NCBI GenBank assembly: GCA_004194705.1
Contig: SADC01001204.1
Location: forward strand, 1,178,001-1,242,000
DNA from: Ditylenchus dipsaci
Taxonomy: Eukaryota > Nematoda > Chromadorea > Rhabditida > Anguinidae
DNA: 64,000 nucleotides
Direction of reading: 5' to 3'
Shown: positions 20,701 through 31,282 of the stretch, one piece after another
Layout of the letters: the number at the start of each line of letters is the position of its first letter
Position numbering within the stretch: position 1 is the stretch's first letter
Translations under genes and position numbers: made by a program
The notes under the pieces: model-generated
What the model was told of the DNA's origin: nothing
The model's input: only the letters and a program-made list of their open reading frames with translations
The model's database searches: none

Positions 20701-23700
20701 ATGTGGTCAACGCTACTACTGTAATGATTCTTTTTTTTAATTTTTCGATGGTTGATTTTCGAATTCTTTTATTTTTACAAAATTCTTTTCACATTGTTTC
20801 TTTTTTTACTTTTTTCATTCTTTAGTGGAAAAAAGCTCATTAGAATTATCTTGAACTTCAGCTCTTTGGTATACAGTCGACGCTCTCCATAACGAACAGC
20901 TCTCCATAACGGACAGAAAATTTGTTTGGTTGGTTTCTATTGAAATTGACTGGAAGGAACGTTCTACATAACGGACGCTCTTTATAACGGACAGAAATGC
21001 CGGTCCCCACTAAATAAATGACTCTCTCCATAACAGACTGACTATATATTCGCTCATATTTCAACAAAAAATTGTGCCTTAGCACGAAAATGTTCAGCCG
21101 ATTTTCGCAAATGCAATCTATTTTTGGCTTAGAAAGGCTTTTTTTCTAAAAAATGTTGCTCTTACCTTTTGATACCGTTTTTACGTTATCGTTGCCACTG
21201 AATGATATGTTTTTCGGCATCAAGATGGCTACTCCTAGAAAAAAACGACTTGTCATCTTGCTGCAGGAGAAAAAAATATCATCGAAGCAGCAGAAAACAA
21301 AGCAATTTAGATGAGAAAAATAAGCACAGACTTTCGACTTATCTGTACTCGGATTTCTATAAGAAAACTTAAAAAAGGATGTTTATGATATATGTGTACT
21401 TTTTAATATAATTAACAAGATTGAAAATCAAAGGTGTCTGTGTATTAGTCTCGAAAAAGTCGTGGGTGATGTTAAGCTTGTGACCTTAGAAAGTTGTCCT
21501 TTTCGCTATGTATCAGAAATTTTTTTTGAAGTATATCAGTGTGTACCAGTTTTTTTTTCTGTTTTTTGAATGAATGAACTTTTAAAACCAGACTTAGTAT
21601 TCTAAGCTCTCTATAACGGACAAAATTATTTATCTAGAAAAATTCGGCTCTCCATAACGGACGTTCTACATAACGGACGCTCTCCATAACGGAAGGCTGA
21701 GCCCGGTCCCTTCGGGTCCGTTATGGAGAGCGTCGACTGTAGTCAATAATCTGCAGAAGCATCAGCTACTTGGCTTTTTTCGTTAGCAATATTTTTTTGT
21801 TATTGTATTTATTATAATGGGCTAACAGTCTCTAATAACCTGACACCCCCTACTATGAGAACTTATATCTAAGACTGAAGAATTTTTTCGCAAAGCTTTT
21901 TTTGCGTTTTCTTAACTCCGACGAGCTCTGCTGCTTCGACTTTCCGATTTTGGATTTGCATCCAAAGAATCTCGAAATTTACCTCAAAATTTTTCGGATT
22001 TCTTGTTCTTTGAAATATGACCCAACATATCGGCCTATTCGAGTAAATACGGTATTTTTAAACAAATTAGTCGGGCTCTGGTGGCTAGGCAACTAAAGAA
22101 AGTTATTTAAGCTTCGTTCAGGGTCTGCGCTTAGACTGTGACTTTTTTGGCTATATGAACACCTTTCAGTCTCAGTCTAAGTCTCAGTCTCCGTCTAAGG
22201 TGTTCACGGAGTGAGACTTAGACAATTTCCTCCACCCCACCCCCACCCCCGAAAAAGGTTCTCAGTTTTAACCGACCACCTCCCCCCACAATAAGGTACC
22301 TAAAAGCATACTTTTTCGGAAAAAAAGCTGAAATTAGTGCGGGTTGTCTCCAAGCCTAAGGCCTAATTGCTAAGCCTAAAGTGAATTTGTTGAACAATCT
22401 TATGTTAAATTTTCAGTCCATTGCTCCTTATGGAATGGAATTTTCTGTACCAGATGGCGGATTTAAGTCACCCGCTAACTATTCGACTAAATTGGTTGAA
22501 TCCAAAAACCAGCTTAAGATTTTATATGGAATTAATCAGGACGAATTTTATGGATTTGATAAGTTTTAATTATTTAACATAAAAAATGGAGCACTTTTTA
22601 AAGGACCATACTTGTTGATGACAATGAGAATTTGGCAAATTCAAATGCGCGCGGGACACGTTTTTTTAGTCCAAAAATACTTTTTGAATTATGTATTGTT
22701 GATATATCATAATAAAAATCGGATCATTATATAACTAACCTAGGTGGCTCAGTGGTATAGTAGCGTGGTTTGGTTATTATACGTCTCAGTTCTATTCCCT
22801 TGTTTGCCATGTTATTTTGGATCATTCATGTTAATACATGATAAATTATTTAAAAATAATTTCGGAGTAAAAAAAAATTGTCCCGCGCGCATTTGAATTG
22901 GCTGTAACTGAAATGCGCCCTCAAAAGTCTGAATTTCACCAGCAAATTATTTTTTTTCACCAGCAAATTCAAATTTGTATCAAAATACTGAATTTCACCA
23001 GCAAATTTCTGAATTTCACCAGCAAATTTCTTTATTTCGTCAGCTAATCATTTGTTTGCTCATTCTTTGTGTATGGAGTTATGTTTTCTTCTTCTATATA
23101 CAATTGAGGTCGACGTGGCACGAAAGCGACTACCGCATTAGCGGGTTTGCATGTTCTTGTAGACATAGCCACCTTTTTATGGTGCTTAATTAACCTGAGT
23201 CTCTAGCTGATCTATACACTTTCTATGGCTTTTTTTTGTTGTTTTTCAGGTAATAATCCTGGACTCAAGTGAGAACATTGCAGGCGAACGTCAAAATCTT
23301 GGTCAAGGAGTACGAAAATCGCAGGGTATAATCATTGGTTGGTTTAAGTTTGATTGTGTGTGATCGAGCTGTGTGTGATCGAGATGTTACTCATAACTGT
23401 CGGGCACGTCAACTTCTACAAAAGAGGCTGCCTAGCGAGAGTTGTCTGTTTTTATATCCAGTTTACTCATTTTCAGGTCTTCTTTGCCAAGGTATCCACA
23501 TGAAAGATAAAAATGAATCGCGAGAATGACAAGTTCAAGGTTAGGTTTTTCCCAATAAAATTATAGGTCTTTTTGATAAGGTTCTAAGCGGGGACTCTTA
23601 GTCTTTTATGTGGATGAGTCCATGGGTCTAAACAGGAATAAGATAACTCATTTTCAGATTTTGTCGAGAGTCCTCGCTCAGAACCTTATCAAAAAGACCT

Positions 23701-26700
23701 TTAATTTTATTGGGAAAAACCTAACCTTGAACTTGTCATTCTCGCGATTCATTTTTATCTTCATGTGGATACCTTGGCACAGAAGACCTAAAAATGAGTA
23801 AAGTGGATATAAAAACAGACAACTCTCGCTAGGCAACCTCTTTTGTAGAAGTTGACGTGCCCCGACAGTTATGTTACACGGGCCTAGCCATAATGTCTTG
23901 GGTTGGGGCACGAAGGCACATAGAGAGTAACATCTCGATCACACACAGCTTGGCAAGGTCAACAGTAGCCAACCAACAAAAAAATGTGACCTTATGTTAT
24001 GTGTGTAATTACTTTGTCAAGCTGTGTGCATTCGGACGCAAAATGGATAAAATCTTTAACATACCTGACCAGCAAACCTGAGAATCAGAAATAGAAGCCT
24101 CTTCAAGTAACACTTCCAAGTTAAGATAGGTGAATCAAACTTAAACCAACCAATGATTATACCCTGCGATTTTCGTACTCCTTGACCAAGATTTTGACGT
24201 TCGCCTGCAATGTTCTCACTTGAGTCCAGGATTATTACCTGAAAAACAACAAAAAAAAAGCCATAGAAAGTGTATAGATCAGCTAGAGACTCAGGTTAAT
24301 TAAGCACCATAAAAAGGTGGCTATGTCTACAAAAACATGCAAACCCGCTAATGCGGTAGTCGCTTTCGTGCCACGTCGACCTCAAATTGTATATAGAAGA
24401 AGAAAACATAACTCCATACACAAAGAATGAGCAAACAAATGATTAGATGACGAAATAAAGAAATTTGCTGGTGAAATTCAGAAATTTGCTGGTGAAATTC
24501 AGTATTTTGATACGAATTTGAATTTGCTGGTGAAAAAAAATAATTTGCTGGTGAAATTCAGACTTTTGAGGGCGGAATTCAATTTGAGCCATTTGAATTT
24601 GCCAAATTCCCATTGTCATCGGCATAAACTGATTTGGTTTGCGAAAAGGCTGAAATATGCCACGAAAAAGATTATTTCTGCCACGAAAAACGACATACCA
24701 CGAAAAAGCGGAAATGTGCCACGAAAAAAAATTATTTATGCCTTTTTCTGTCCAAGACCAACCAAATTTAGCAATATTTTGCAAGAATTCAAATTTTTAG
24801 TCATGAAATAACTTGGATCCCTCAGAATCCCACCTCGGAATGGCCAGAAGCCCCTGAAAGTTGGTTTTTTGGGGTTTACTAAAGGGGGAGTAAACTTTTT
24901 GCGAAAATTCGATTGAGCGGATCAGAATCCCGGTCCGATCAGCTGAATCACTCAGAATTCCACCCTGAACCACTCAAAACCACCATAAACCTGAAATTCT
25001 GAGTGATTCAGCCGATCGGACCGGGATTCTGATCCGCTCAATCGAATTTTCGCAAAAAGTTTACTCCCGCTTTAGAAAACCCCCAAAAAACCAACTTTCA
25101 GGGGCTTCTGGCCATTCCGGGGTGGGATTCTGAGGGATCCAAGTTATTTCATGACTAAAAAATTTGAATTCTTGCAAAATATTGCAAAATTTGGTTGGTC
25201 TTGGACAGAAAAAGGCATAAATAATTTTTTTCGTGGCACATTTCAGCTTTTTCGTGGCACATTTCCGCTTTTTCGTGGTATGTCGTTTTTCGTGGCAGAA
25301 ATAATCTTTTTCGTGGCATATTTCAGCCTTTTCGCAAACCAAATCAGTATGAGCCATTGTCATCAACAAGTATGGTCCTTTAAGTCCTTGAAGACTTTTC
25401 TAGCTCATTTTTCAGTAAAAAAAATTATTTAAAAATGTTTTCCAAACACATATATTTTTTTCAAAGAGCCATATCAATTGAACCGATTGAATTTTCATAG
25501 GTCTTATAACTCTTGAACAGTTTAACAAGATGGTGCTAAGACGTTGTTAAAACGCTTAATCTTGAAAAAAACTATTGACCAATTATAGTGATAAAAATCT
25601 CTGACAAAATTTCAAATTGATCTTGCAGAAAATTTTAGCTAAATAATGGGTTTTCTAAAATATTCTGAGTACATTTCATATAATATTTGTAAGCGGAAAA
25701 GCAGGGTTACAAAATCTATTTTAAAAAATTATTAAAAAAAAAAATTTTTTTTTTTTCAAAAAAAGGATGCCGGGTAACCAGGTTTTTTTGCTTTTTTATG
25801 ATGAAATTGCAGGATTTCAAAAAAATGATCCGCAAAATCGGAATCCTGACGATATTTCCGACCAGACTCTGAAACAGAACTGGCAAAAGTTTTCAAAACT
25901 GGGTTGCAAAAAAAGTGTCGGACCCAAGGCGGGAACGACTATGGGTGTCGGATAAACGAGGTTTGACTGTACTCCTTGTTTTTATAATTAATTTTTTTTA
26001 CCCTTTCAAATTGTTTTTATGCGATAATGTTTATGGTGCTAAAAATAAAAAAAGGATTGCCTTGGTTCCAAAAATATATTGAGTGCTAATGGCATAGGTA
26101 TAATTACTATTCACAATAACTTTTACAGCGAGCATTCTATTATGAACACGAAAAAGAGTGTAATAAAGCACCTTTCCATAATACGGATATAGTCAACAAA
26201 ACATTTATGATTCTGATGAACCCTAATGATGGCTGGCACAATATCAATGCCAACAGCACCGGACTGAAAAACTTGGAGAACTTTCTTCTGAAGCGAAAAA
26301 CCTTCTAAGTGAAGTTTTCAACCATTATTTTCACAGGGAAGGCGAGTTTTCAGTGCACTTGCCTGAAAGCATTACACAGGTTTGTATGGTAGAGTTTACA
26401 AATCCAATTTAGAAAAAAGTTATGGCCAAAAGAAAAACTAGAAAACGAGACTTCGTAGACAGCAGCACCATAAAAATTAAAGTGCTACAGAAGCAAGTTT
26501 TCAGAATGATTTTTTTAAATCTGAGTGTTGAGATATGACCTAAAAAAAGACCAATTAAAATACCAAAACTTTGTATTTCGCCAATAAATTTTGTTATTTG
26601 GATTTTTATTGTGCGTATTCAAAAAATTGGACTACCACAGGCTTCTCATCTGTACTTTATTTAAAGATTTGTACTTTATTTGGCACCCTAAATCTTTAAA

Positions 26701-29153
26701 AATTTCAAGATTTTACGTCAAAGTCTTTATTTTCGGTGCTCATAAATGATAAAATGGCAGTTTTGGACAAAAAATGCCCAAGTTGTACTTTATTTGGCCA
26801 AATGTACTTTATTTCAAAATTTTGAGATGAGAACCCTGGACTACCATGTAGCCCCGGATCTTAGCATTTTTACGAGCTATTAGCCTTTTTTGAGTTCAAG
26901 TGGTTGTTATCAGAGTGGAGTTCAACTTCTGAGTGAATTTGGAAATTAAGAGCATTTTTGTAGGCAAAGTGACCATGTTGGACACAAATCTAGCATCAGA
27001 AATTCGGGTTTTCAAAAGAGCCTTTTTTAAATACCGCCGTTTTTTCCGCCGCTAATAACAGGATTATTCTGTCGTGATTCTTTCCAACACGAATGGTATC
27101 TTCACCCACTGTGCTTGTGAAACTTAGACTTTTGAGGGCACGATACAATATTTTTAAAAATATTTTCAGATAAATTTTTACTTTTCTATATGAGATTAAA
27201 TGTTTTTCAAATATTTTTCCCCAGATTTAGTTGTTTGGTGATTTCGTGTTCACAGCAAATATGGTGAAAGAGGCGAAAAGATTCACATCTATTGGACACA
27301 AAGTATGGATTTACAAATTTGGCTATGCTGGAAAGCTAGAAGACCAATATGATAAACGTAAATAAAAAATTTTAACCTTTTAGAAATTTACGAAAATTTT
27401 AAAACTGAAACATAGCTCAAGCACTTACTATAACTGACTTGAGTCCCTATCCTCTAGTCAAATCAGCTTGGGGGACCCAGGCAATTTTTTTAAAATTTTC
27501 ACCAATAAGTTTTTTTGTACAAAAAAATTAATAAATGTGTTTTTAGACCACAGGTGAAAAACGGAGTCAGAATTTTTTGGGAGAATTGCATTGGTCTCTC
27601 AAGCTGATTTGACAAAAAAGGGTCGCAGGGTCAATAAAGAGGGGAAAAGCTACTTAGATTTAAAAAACGGCCTAGGAAGCGCAGTGCGTGAGCGTTTGCG
27701 TTTTTGGCCCAAAATGTTGCCGTGATTTCGATTCCACGTGGTGGCACGGTGTTTGACCAGTTTTAGCTGTAATTAGACTTTTTTGACGCCGGATTCAGAA
27801 TCAGCGACCCAAATAACCCTAAAACTGGACAAACAACTCGAAAAAAATAGCGTGCCACCATGTGGAATCGAACCCGCGGCACCATAGATTCTATGCAAGA
27901 TAAAGCCCTTTTAAAGGACTATCGATTGGTATATTGGGTTCCTTTTTACGTCTATCGTTTCTAAAAAATTTCTGTGGTCAGAGTTCGCCATCTGATTTGT
28001 AATACCGTTATTCATAAGCAGAAGCCAGAGAGAAAAACAGGTGCCAGAGAAAGATAAAAAAACCGACAATGAAAAATCGGTCCGAATCTTTTCGAAAATA
28101 AACATTTTAACTGGAGTAAAAAATCCCTACGTGACCCAAAATCATCTTTTTTGAACGTTCCAGCATCTGAATCATGCTTAAACATGTTTAAATTTTTGAC
28201 CAAAAATTGACTTTTTGCTTGATGGGCCAAGGTAAACCAACCTGAACGGGTATCCAGATTTTCTAGAAAAAATAACCACCGTATTTAATGGTATTATACT
28301 TTGATGAAGATTTTGATGTATTCTTTAACGATTTTTCATGATTTGTTTAAAAATTTTTTGGTTATTCGGACATAAAAGATTTGGACCGAATCGGACCGGA
28401 AAAAAGATTTAGACCAGGAATTTTCCGGGAATATTCCCCAAAAAGATTCGGACCGGTCTTATTCCAACCCTAGATTAAAACTCATACTTTTTCAATATAA
28501 TTTCTAACACAGACATCATAAAGTAAATCATTAAAATCAGATGTGACTCATGGTGCTGACGTCAACTACGCCTATATGGCAATCGACAAATGGAGAAAAA
28601 TAATGAACGCAGCCACAGTTTCCAGAAAAGAAGCAAATCAAGAAGTGCGTGTCTCCAGAAATATTGCTCTAACACTCACCTACTTTATCAAACACCACGG
28701 ATCAGACAGAAAACAGTTCAACTCCTCCAAATTGAACTATTTTGATATCAAGAAGGACAATGTGGAATCCGACCAGCCAATCATCAAACCTCATGTACTC
28801 GAAATGTGGGAGCGACTCAGCAGACAGTTGCGCAAAAAGAAGACAGCTTTAGAGAAGGAAGTCACGACCACTACTCTAGCTCCTAAAGATGGCAAGCAGG
28901 CCAAGAAGCAGAAGCGCAAAGCAGATTATAAAACTACAATTACTATGATTACAAAGACTACAAGCACAGATACTTTGACTACTACAACGATGACTACAAG
29001 AATTACAAGGACTATCTCTACAAAACTGACTATCATTATGAAGAAGATCCTGAAAGCCTGAAATCAGTGGTGCGGGTGGGTGGCAGCTTGGTTACCACAC
29101 TGAATGCTATTTCAAGAGCTGCCAAGATTATTGCTAAGAATTGTACTCAGTAG
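17364..29153 (+). CDS. Secreted, catalytically dead carboxylesterase-like protein (neuroligin/glutactin type) with Tyr-rich tail
   Basis: Ten exons: 17364-about 17713, 18662-18773, 19273-19429, 19709-19906, 20491-about 20597, 20637-20720, 22417-22562, 26129-26379, 27241-27357, 28541-29153. Domain order is that of the alpha/beta-hydrolase carboxylesterase family: signal peptide ([16 protein letters not shown]), [12 protein letters not shown]...DCLNLNVF, the oxyanion-hole [13 protein letters not shown], then the elbow read as GYGSG instead of GESAG. The nucleophile serine position is therefore Gly, as in neuroligins (G-S-G-A-G). The acid region (GINQDEFYG) and the His region (VTHGADVNY) remain. 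The tail is Lys-rich and then Tyr/Asp-rich. Known relatives of this kind are adhesion or matrix proteins, and glutactin also has a Tyr-containing acidic tail. A role in adhesion or matrix is inference. At least five single-base breaks, several in A runs, leave open whether it is a pseudogene or has consensus errors. Confidence 0.75.
18662..18773 (+). CDS. Esterase-like exon 2 (CPQ...DCLNLNVF)
   Basis: Acceptor CGTATAG, donor ACG|GTTTGG. Reads [20 protein letters not shown] then [16 protein letters not shown], matching the family signature 'EDCLYLNV'. The two Cys fit the conserved first disulfide loop. Confidence 0.7.
19273..19429 (+). CDS. Esterase-like exon 3 (oxyanion hole)
   Basis: Acceptor TTATATCTAG, donor TATG|GTGAGA (phase 1). 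Reads [40 protein letters not shown] and [15 protein letters not shown] is the oxyanion-hole motif, and NYRLG is near-invariant in the family. This exon has no frame break. Confidence 0.8.
19709..19906 (+). CDS. Esterase-like exon 4 (nucleophile elbow, Ser replaced)
   Basis: Acceptor CTTTTAAG, donor ATAA|GTAAGG. Reads [20 protein letters not shown], then after a pair of compensating single-base breaks [20 protein letters not shown] and [18 protein letters not shown]. The elbow G-x-S-x-G reads GYGSG, with Gly at the catalytic position. This serine loss does not depend on any frame repair, because it lies inside a continuous stretch. Confidence 0.75.
19958..20454. mobile_element. TIR element with tRNA-like core, interrupted by a CCGTATTT MITE
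   Basis: Ends AAAGCCCATACTTGGTGATG and CATCAAAAAGTATGGTCCTTT, with subterminal GCAAATTCAAATGCGCGCGG and its inverse. On the minus strand 20157-20093 reads as a tRNA-like head: CCTAGGTAGCGCAGTGGC (A box) and CAGGTTCGATTCTCG (B box). A separate TA-flanked MITE (CCGTATTTACTCTAGTTTAA...inverse) occupies 20163-20330. It lies in an intron of the esterase-like gene. Confidence 0.75.
20491..20597 (+). CDS. Esterase-like exon 5
   Basis: Acceptor ATCAATACAG. The opening reads LFQ then, after one A is lost from a run of A's, [20 protein letters not shown] and ISKRIK. LFQKAI is the usual text at this point in neuroligins and cholinesterases. No consensus donor was found. Confidence 0.55.
20637..20720 (+). 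CDS. Esterase-like exon 6 (LNC...CLR)
   Basis: Acceptor AGTTTTTAG, donor ACT|GTAATG. Reads [20 protein letters not shown] then VDVVNATT. The pair of Cys with the LR that follows is the family's second conserved disulfide region. Confidence 0.65.
20874..21739. mobile_element. Pogo-like element with relic of the transposase N-terminus
   Basis: 866 bp, TA-flanked, with ends CAGTCGACGCTCTCCATAAC and GTTATGGAGAGCGTCGACTG. At about 21222-21310 (+) is [17 protein letters not shown] and, in the next frame, IIEAAENKA, which is the typical opening of the CENP-B/pogo helix-turn-helix ('K.IIEAAENG'). No DDE domain is left. This ties the CAGTCGAC termini of the whole window to pogo-type transposons. Intronic in the esterase-like gene. 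Confidence 0.75.
21803..22050. mobile_element. CCGTATTT-family MITE, left end decayed
   Basis: Right end TTCGAGTAAATACGG|TA at about 22050; left end only GTATTTATTATAATGGG. The interior shows the family text (ACTTATATCTAAGACTGAAG, CGACGAGCTCTGC). Confidence 0.5.
22417..22562 (+). CDS. Esterase-like exon 7 (acid residue region)
   Basis: Acceptor AAATTTTCAG; donor probably GATAA|GTTTTA. Reads [40 protein letters not shown] and QDEFYGFDK. It corresponds to 'P.vDg.flp......iG...dEg', and the Glu of QDE is the expected acid of the triad. Confidence 0.7.
22916..24574. mobile_element. 1.66-kb foldback element
   Basis: Outer arms CGCCCTCAAAAGTCTGAATT and the inverse, followed by iterated AATTTCACCAGCAAATT. 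Arms pair for hundreds of bases (for example CGACGTGGCACGAAAGCGAC at 23110 against GTCGCTTTCGTGCCACGTCG at 24358) around a short unique centre at 23588-23679. The right arm has about 220 extra bases (23880-24130). No coding content. Confidence 0.75.
24628..25354. mobile_element. 0.73-kb foldback element with iterated TTTTTCGTGGCA
   Basis: Arms TGATTTGGTTTGCGAAAAGG and CCTTTTCGCAAACCAAATCA enclose five iterations of GCCACGAAAAA on one side and TTTTTCGTGGC on the other. The centre lies near 24990. Reading frames on both strands (113, 97, 102 and 93 codons) are by-products of the symmetry. Confidence 0.7.
26129..26379 (+). CDS. Esterase-like exon 8
   Basis: Acceptor AACTTTTACAG, donor ACACAG|GTTTGT. 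Reads [40 protein letters not shown] and [12 protein letters not shown]. After one frame break follow [20 protein letters not shown] and [12 protein letters not shown]. Potential N-glycosylation sites NKT and NST fit a secreted protein. Confidence 0.6.
27241..27357 (+). CDS. Esterase-like exon 9
   Basis: Acceptor CCCCAGATTTAG, donor AAAC|GTAAAT. Reads [40 protein letters not shown] and DK. It matches the family's 'l.sD..F......a......p.Y.Y.F'. No break. Confidence 0.7.
27669..27893. mobile_element. Foldback element with tRNA-like arms (copy 1)
   Basis: Left arm (+) CCTAGGAAGCGCAGTGCGTG (A box) and GATTTCGATTCCACG (B box). Right arm on the minus strand has GCGGGTTCGATTCCACATGG (B box). Between them GACCAGTTTTAG...CTAAAACTGG shows the inverted centre. 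It is the same family as 35692 and 50409. Confidence 0.6.
28541..29153 (+). CDS. Esterase-like exon 10 (His region and Tyr/Asp/Lys tail)
   Basis: Acceptor TTAAAATCAG. Reads [20 protein letters not shown] (HG.D holds the triad His), then a basic linker ([32 protein letters not shown]). After one missing A near 28934 the tail reads [39 protein letters not shown] and ends [12 protein letters not shown], stop at 29151-29153. In the uncorrected frame the same DNA reads as a Thr-rich tail ending at 29059. The Tyr-rich frame is favoured because it keeps a regular Y-x-D/K rhythm and a longer end. Tyr next to Asp could be sulfated. Confidence 0.65.
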
Positions 29154-29276
29154 TGGTTAATATAAATGTTGATCATCCCTACGCTGATGTTTCCGATCAA
29201 TATTTTTTTGACGACTTTTGATTGGTCAAATTTTTCTCTTTGCACTGATGCATCACAATTTTTTGGTATTTACAAG

Positions 29277-29283
29277 AATAAAA
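29277..29283 (+). promoter_or_regulatory. Poly(A) signal of the esterase-like gene
   Basis: AATAAA about 125 bases after the stop codon, followed by AT-rich DNA. Confidence 0.55.
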
Positions 29284-29381
29284 GTTGAATATGAAAAAGC
29301 GATTTTTATCATGTAATGACTTATTCATTTCAAGTCAAATTTGAAATTCCGCTCGGAACAATAAATGTTTAAGCAAAAAAT

Positions 29382-29643
29382 GGCTGTACACCGAAATATA
29401 AGCGCCAATTTGATAAGAGGTCGTTTTGCTAAGAAGTCATTTTGGTAAAAAAATTTTCGTGCTGTTACCAAAAATTTTTTACCAAAAAACCGCGTATTGA
29501 AAAATCTCTTACCAAAATACCGTTTTTCGTGCTGCCACCAAAAATTTCTTACTAAAAATCTCTTGCCGAAACATTTCTCACTAAACATTTTCTTACCAAA
29601 ACGACCTCTTATCAAATTGGCGGTTATATTTCGGTGTACAGCC
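29382..29643. mobile_element. TIR MITE with 45-bp ends
   Basis: Ends GGCTGTACACCGAAATATAA and TTATATTTCGGTGTACAGCC continue inverted through CGCCAATTTGATAAGAGGTC. The interior iterates TTACCAAAA. It lies just downstream of the esterase-like gene. Confidence 0.75.
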
Positions 29644-30020
29644 CAAAAAATGGTCGCATAACGAGCTTTAAGTAAGTTGTTGCCCTTAGTCTGCATTTTT
29701 GCCCTTTTTTCAATTATTTCTTGCCTTTTTTCAAATTTCAAATATAAAAACTGAAATCTTGTCCCTTTTTTCAGAAATGTTGCCCCTTTTTTATAAAAAT
29801 CATATAAATTTCTCCGATTTGGTTCCTTCGCTGAAAAATCGGAGGAATTTACCCGATTTTGATTAAAAGGGGGTAACGTTTCAGATAAAAAAAGGCAAGA
29901 TTTAACTTTTTTATTTGACATTTGAAAAAGGGCAAGAAATAATAAATAGGTGGTAAGAATTCAGACTTTACGGGCAACATTTCAGTTACATCCTTAAGTA
30001 AAGTAGCACTATAAGTAGCT
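29644..30020. repeat. Decayed foldback with TTGCCCTTTTTTC iterations
   Basis: GTTGCCCTTAGTCTGCATT near 29680 is inverted as CAGACTTTACGGGCAAC near 29965, and TTGCCCTTTTTTC/GAAAAAGGGCAAG iterates in both arms. The 198-codon minus-strand frame across 29325-29921 is a by-product. Confidence 0.5.
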
Positions 30021-30041
30021 ACTACAACGATGACTACAAGC
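30021..30041 (+). pseudogene. Relic of the esterase tail, left of the solo LTR
   Basis: ACTACAACGATGACTACAAG is identical to 28981-29000 in exon 10 (YNDDYK). The sequence resumes after the LTR at 30921 with GCATCGAGTGCTGACT. A third partial copy is at 31415-31465. Confidence 0.55.
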
Positions 30042-30920
30042 TGTTAAAGACAAAAGCGAGTGCCTTTAAGCTCGCTTCGGTCTTTGCCAATATATGGGGT
30101 GAAGGTTCCTTTCGAACCTTCTCGGATTACCGAAACCGGGTGGATTCGATAAGCCGCCTAAACGAAATTCCCAAGGGGTTTTCGGGGTTACAATGATACA
30201 ATACAAGTAAATAACTCCTTTATTTACTCCAAAATGCACAGAAATAAAGGTAACAAAATACAATTATTTAAGTGCCAAAATGACCCAGCGCCTAAGCAAA
30301 AGTAACAAGATACAGTTGCTAAGGCGCAATAAACAGCATACAAATCACAAGAGATTTGCAGAGGCCTCCCTGGACAAACAATACTTGCTAGGACGAATTA
30401 GATTTGTTTGACCCCGATCTACTGATCGGGCTGGTTTATACGCCACTTTTTCCCTCCCAGGGGTGGAGTAGTTGGTCCCCAGATGGGCTATTTCCTAATC
30501 ATTTCTCCGGTTGGAGGTTGTTATTGGCGTACAACTAGCAAAATATGATATGAATCATATTTTGCCAGATATTGGAGCAAATAATGTTATTTGAACCCTT
30601 TGTTTACTTACAGTTTAATGTGCCTGTTAACAAAGGCCGTTATGTGCGCCCAAAAGTTGGGAAATGATCAAAGTTTTAACAATAGGCAAAATATGCCTAT
30701 CTTTCCAGATAATTCCTATTGAAAGGCCAAAAGTTTTCCCTTTGAAAGGGCGCTTACTTATCAACAACTCTTTAATTATAATTAAAAACTTATTTTCCTA
30801 GTCAAAAGACTTTAAAATATAGCCCAAAAAAGTGGGATAAAAATTACTAAACAAATCACAAAATTACTCTCATTGGGCTGTTCTTGATAAGGCCTAATTC
30901 TGGCTATCGCATCCGCGACA
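30042..30920. mobile_element. Solo LTR (879 bp) with 5-bp target duplication
   Basis: Begins TGTTAAAGAC, ends ATCCGCGACA (TGT...ACA), and is flanked by CAAGC at 30037-30041 and 30921-30925. The matching uninterrupted site is at 31415-31450 (GATGACTACAAGCATTGAGT). A second LTR and internal region are absent, so a full element was probably lost by LTR-LTR recombination. It is GC-richer than its surroundings and shows no coding. The strand is not determined. Confidence 0.8.
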
Positions 30921-31282
30921 CAAGCACTAAGTAGCATCGAGTGCTGACTATCTCGAAAGACGACTGTATATGAAAAAAGAGGTAGTTATTTTCTTTGTAC
31001 CCATCCTAGAGGCCAATCTTATAAATTTAGAGTTTTTTGACTTATGTCATTTATCTGCACTTTTGAAATTATTTAAAATAGCTAAATATTCAGATATTTA
31101 GTGCATATTTAGATTTTTGAAAGCAAATTTTTTTTGTAAAGGTGAATTTTTCGAAAAAATATTTTAAGAATACTTTGAAGACAAAAGGTCGTTTTTTTAA
31201 GTGCTTATTGCCATTTTCAAGCAAAAAATGTTGACTAAAAAAGATTTAAAGTCCTGAAAAAGTACAAATCTTTTTGAAAACT
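30921..31282. other. Resumed flank of the solo LTR, then AT-rich DNA
   Basis: 30926-30962 (CTAAGTAGCATCGAGTGCTG...) pairs with 31436-31465 as a second copy of the duplicated segment. Beyond it no gene or clear element is seen. Confidence 0.4.

Larger units (their letters stand above)
22600..25381. mobile_element. tRNA-cored TIR element swollen by two large foldback insertions
   Basis: Outer ends AAAGGACCATACTTGTTGAT and ATCAACAAGTATGGTCCTTT match the element at 19958. A tRNA-like core at 22738-22800 (+) reads CCTAGGTGGCTCAGTGGTAT (A box), with a weaker B box CAGTTCTATTCCC. Two foldbacks are embedded: 22916-24574 and about 24628-25354. All lie in one intron of the esterase-like gene. Confidence 0.7.

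Noticed and set aside
24443..25432. Frames of 93-113 codons on both strands
   Set aside because: Mirror images produced by the 24628-25354 foldback.
29325..29921. 198-codon minus-strand frame
   Set aside because: Spans a MITE and a TTGCCC-iterated foldback; Phe/Lys/Asn-rich text with no domain.
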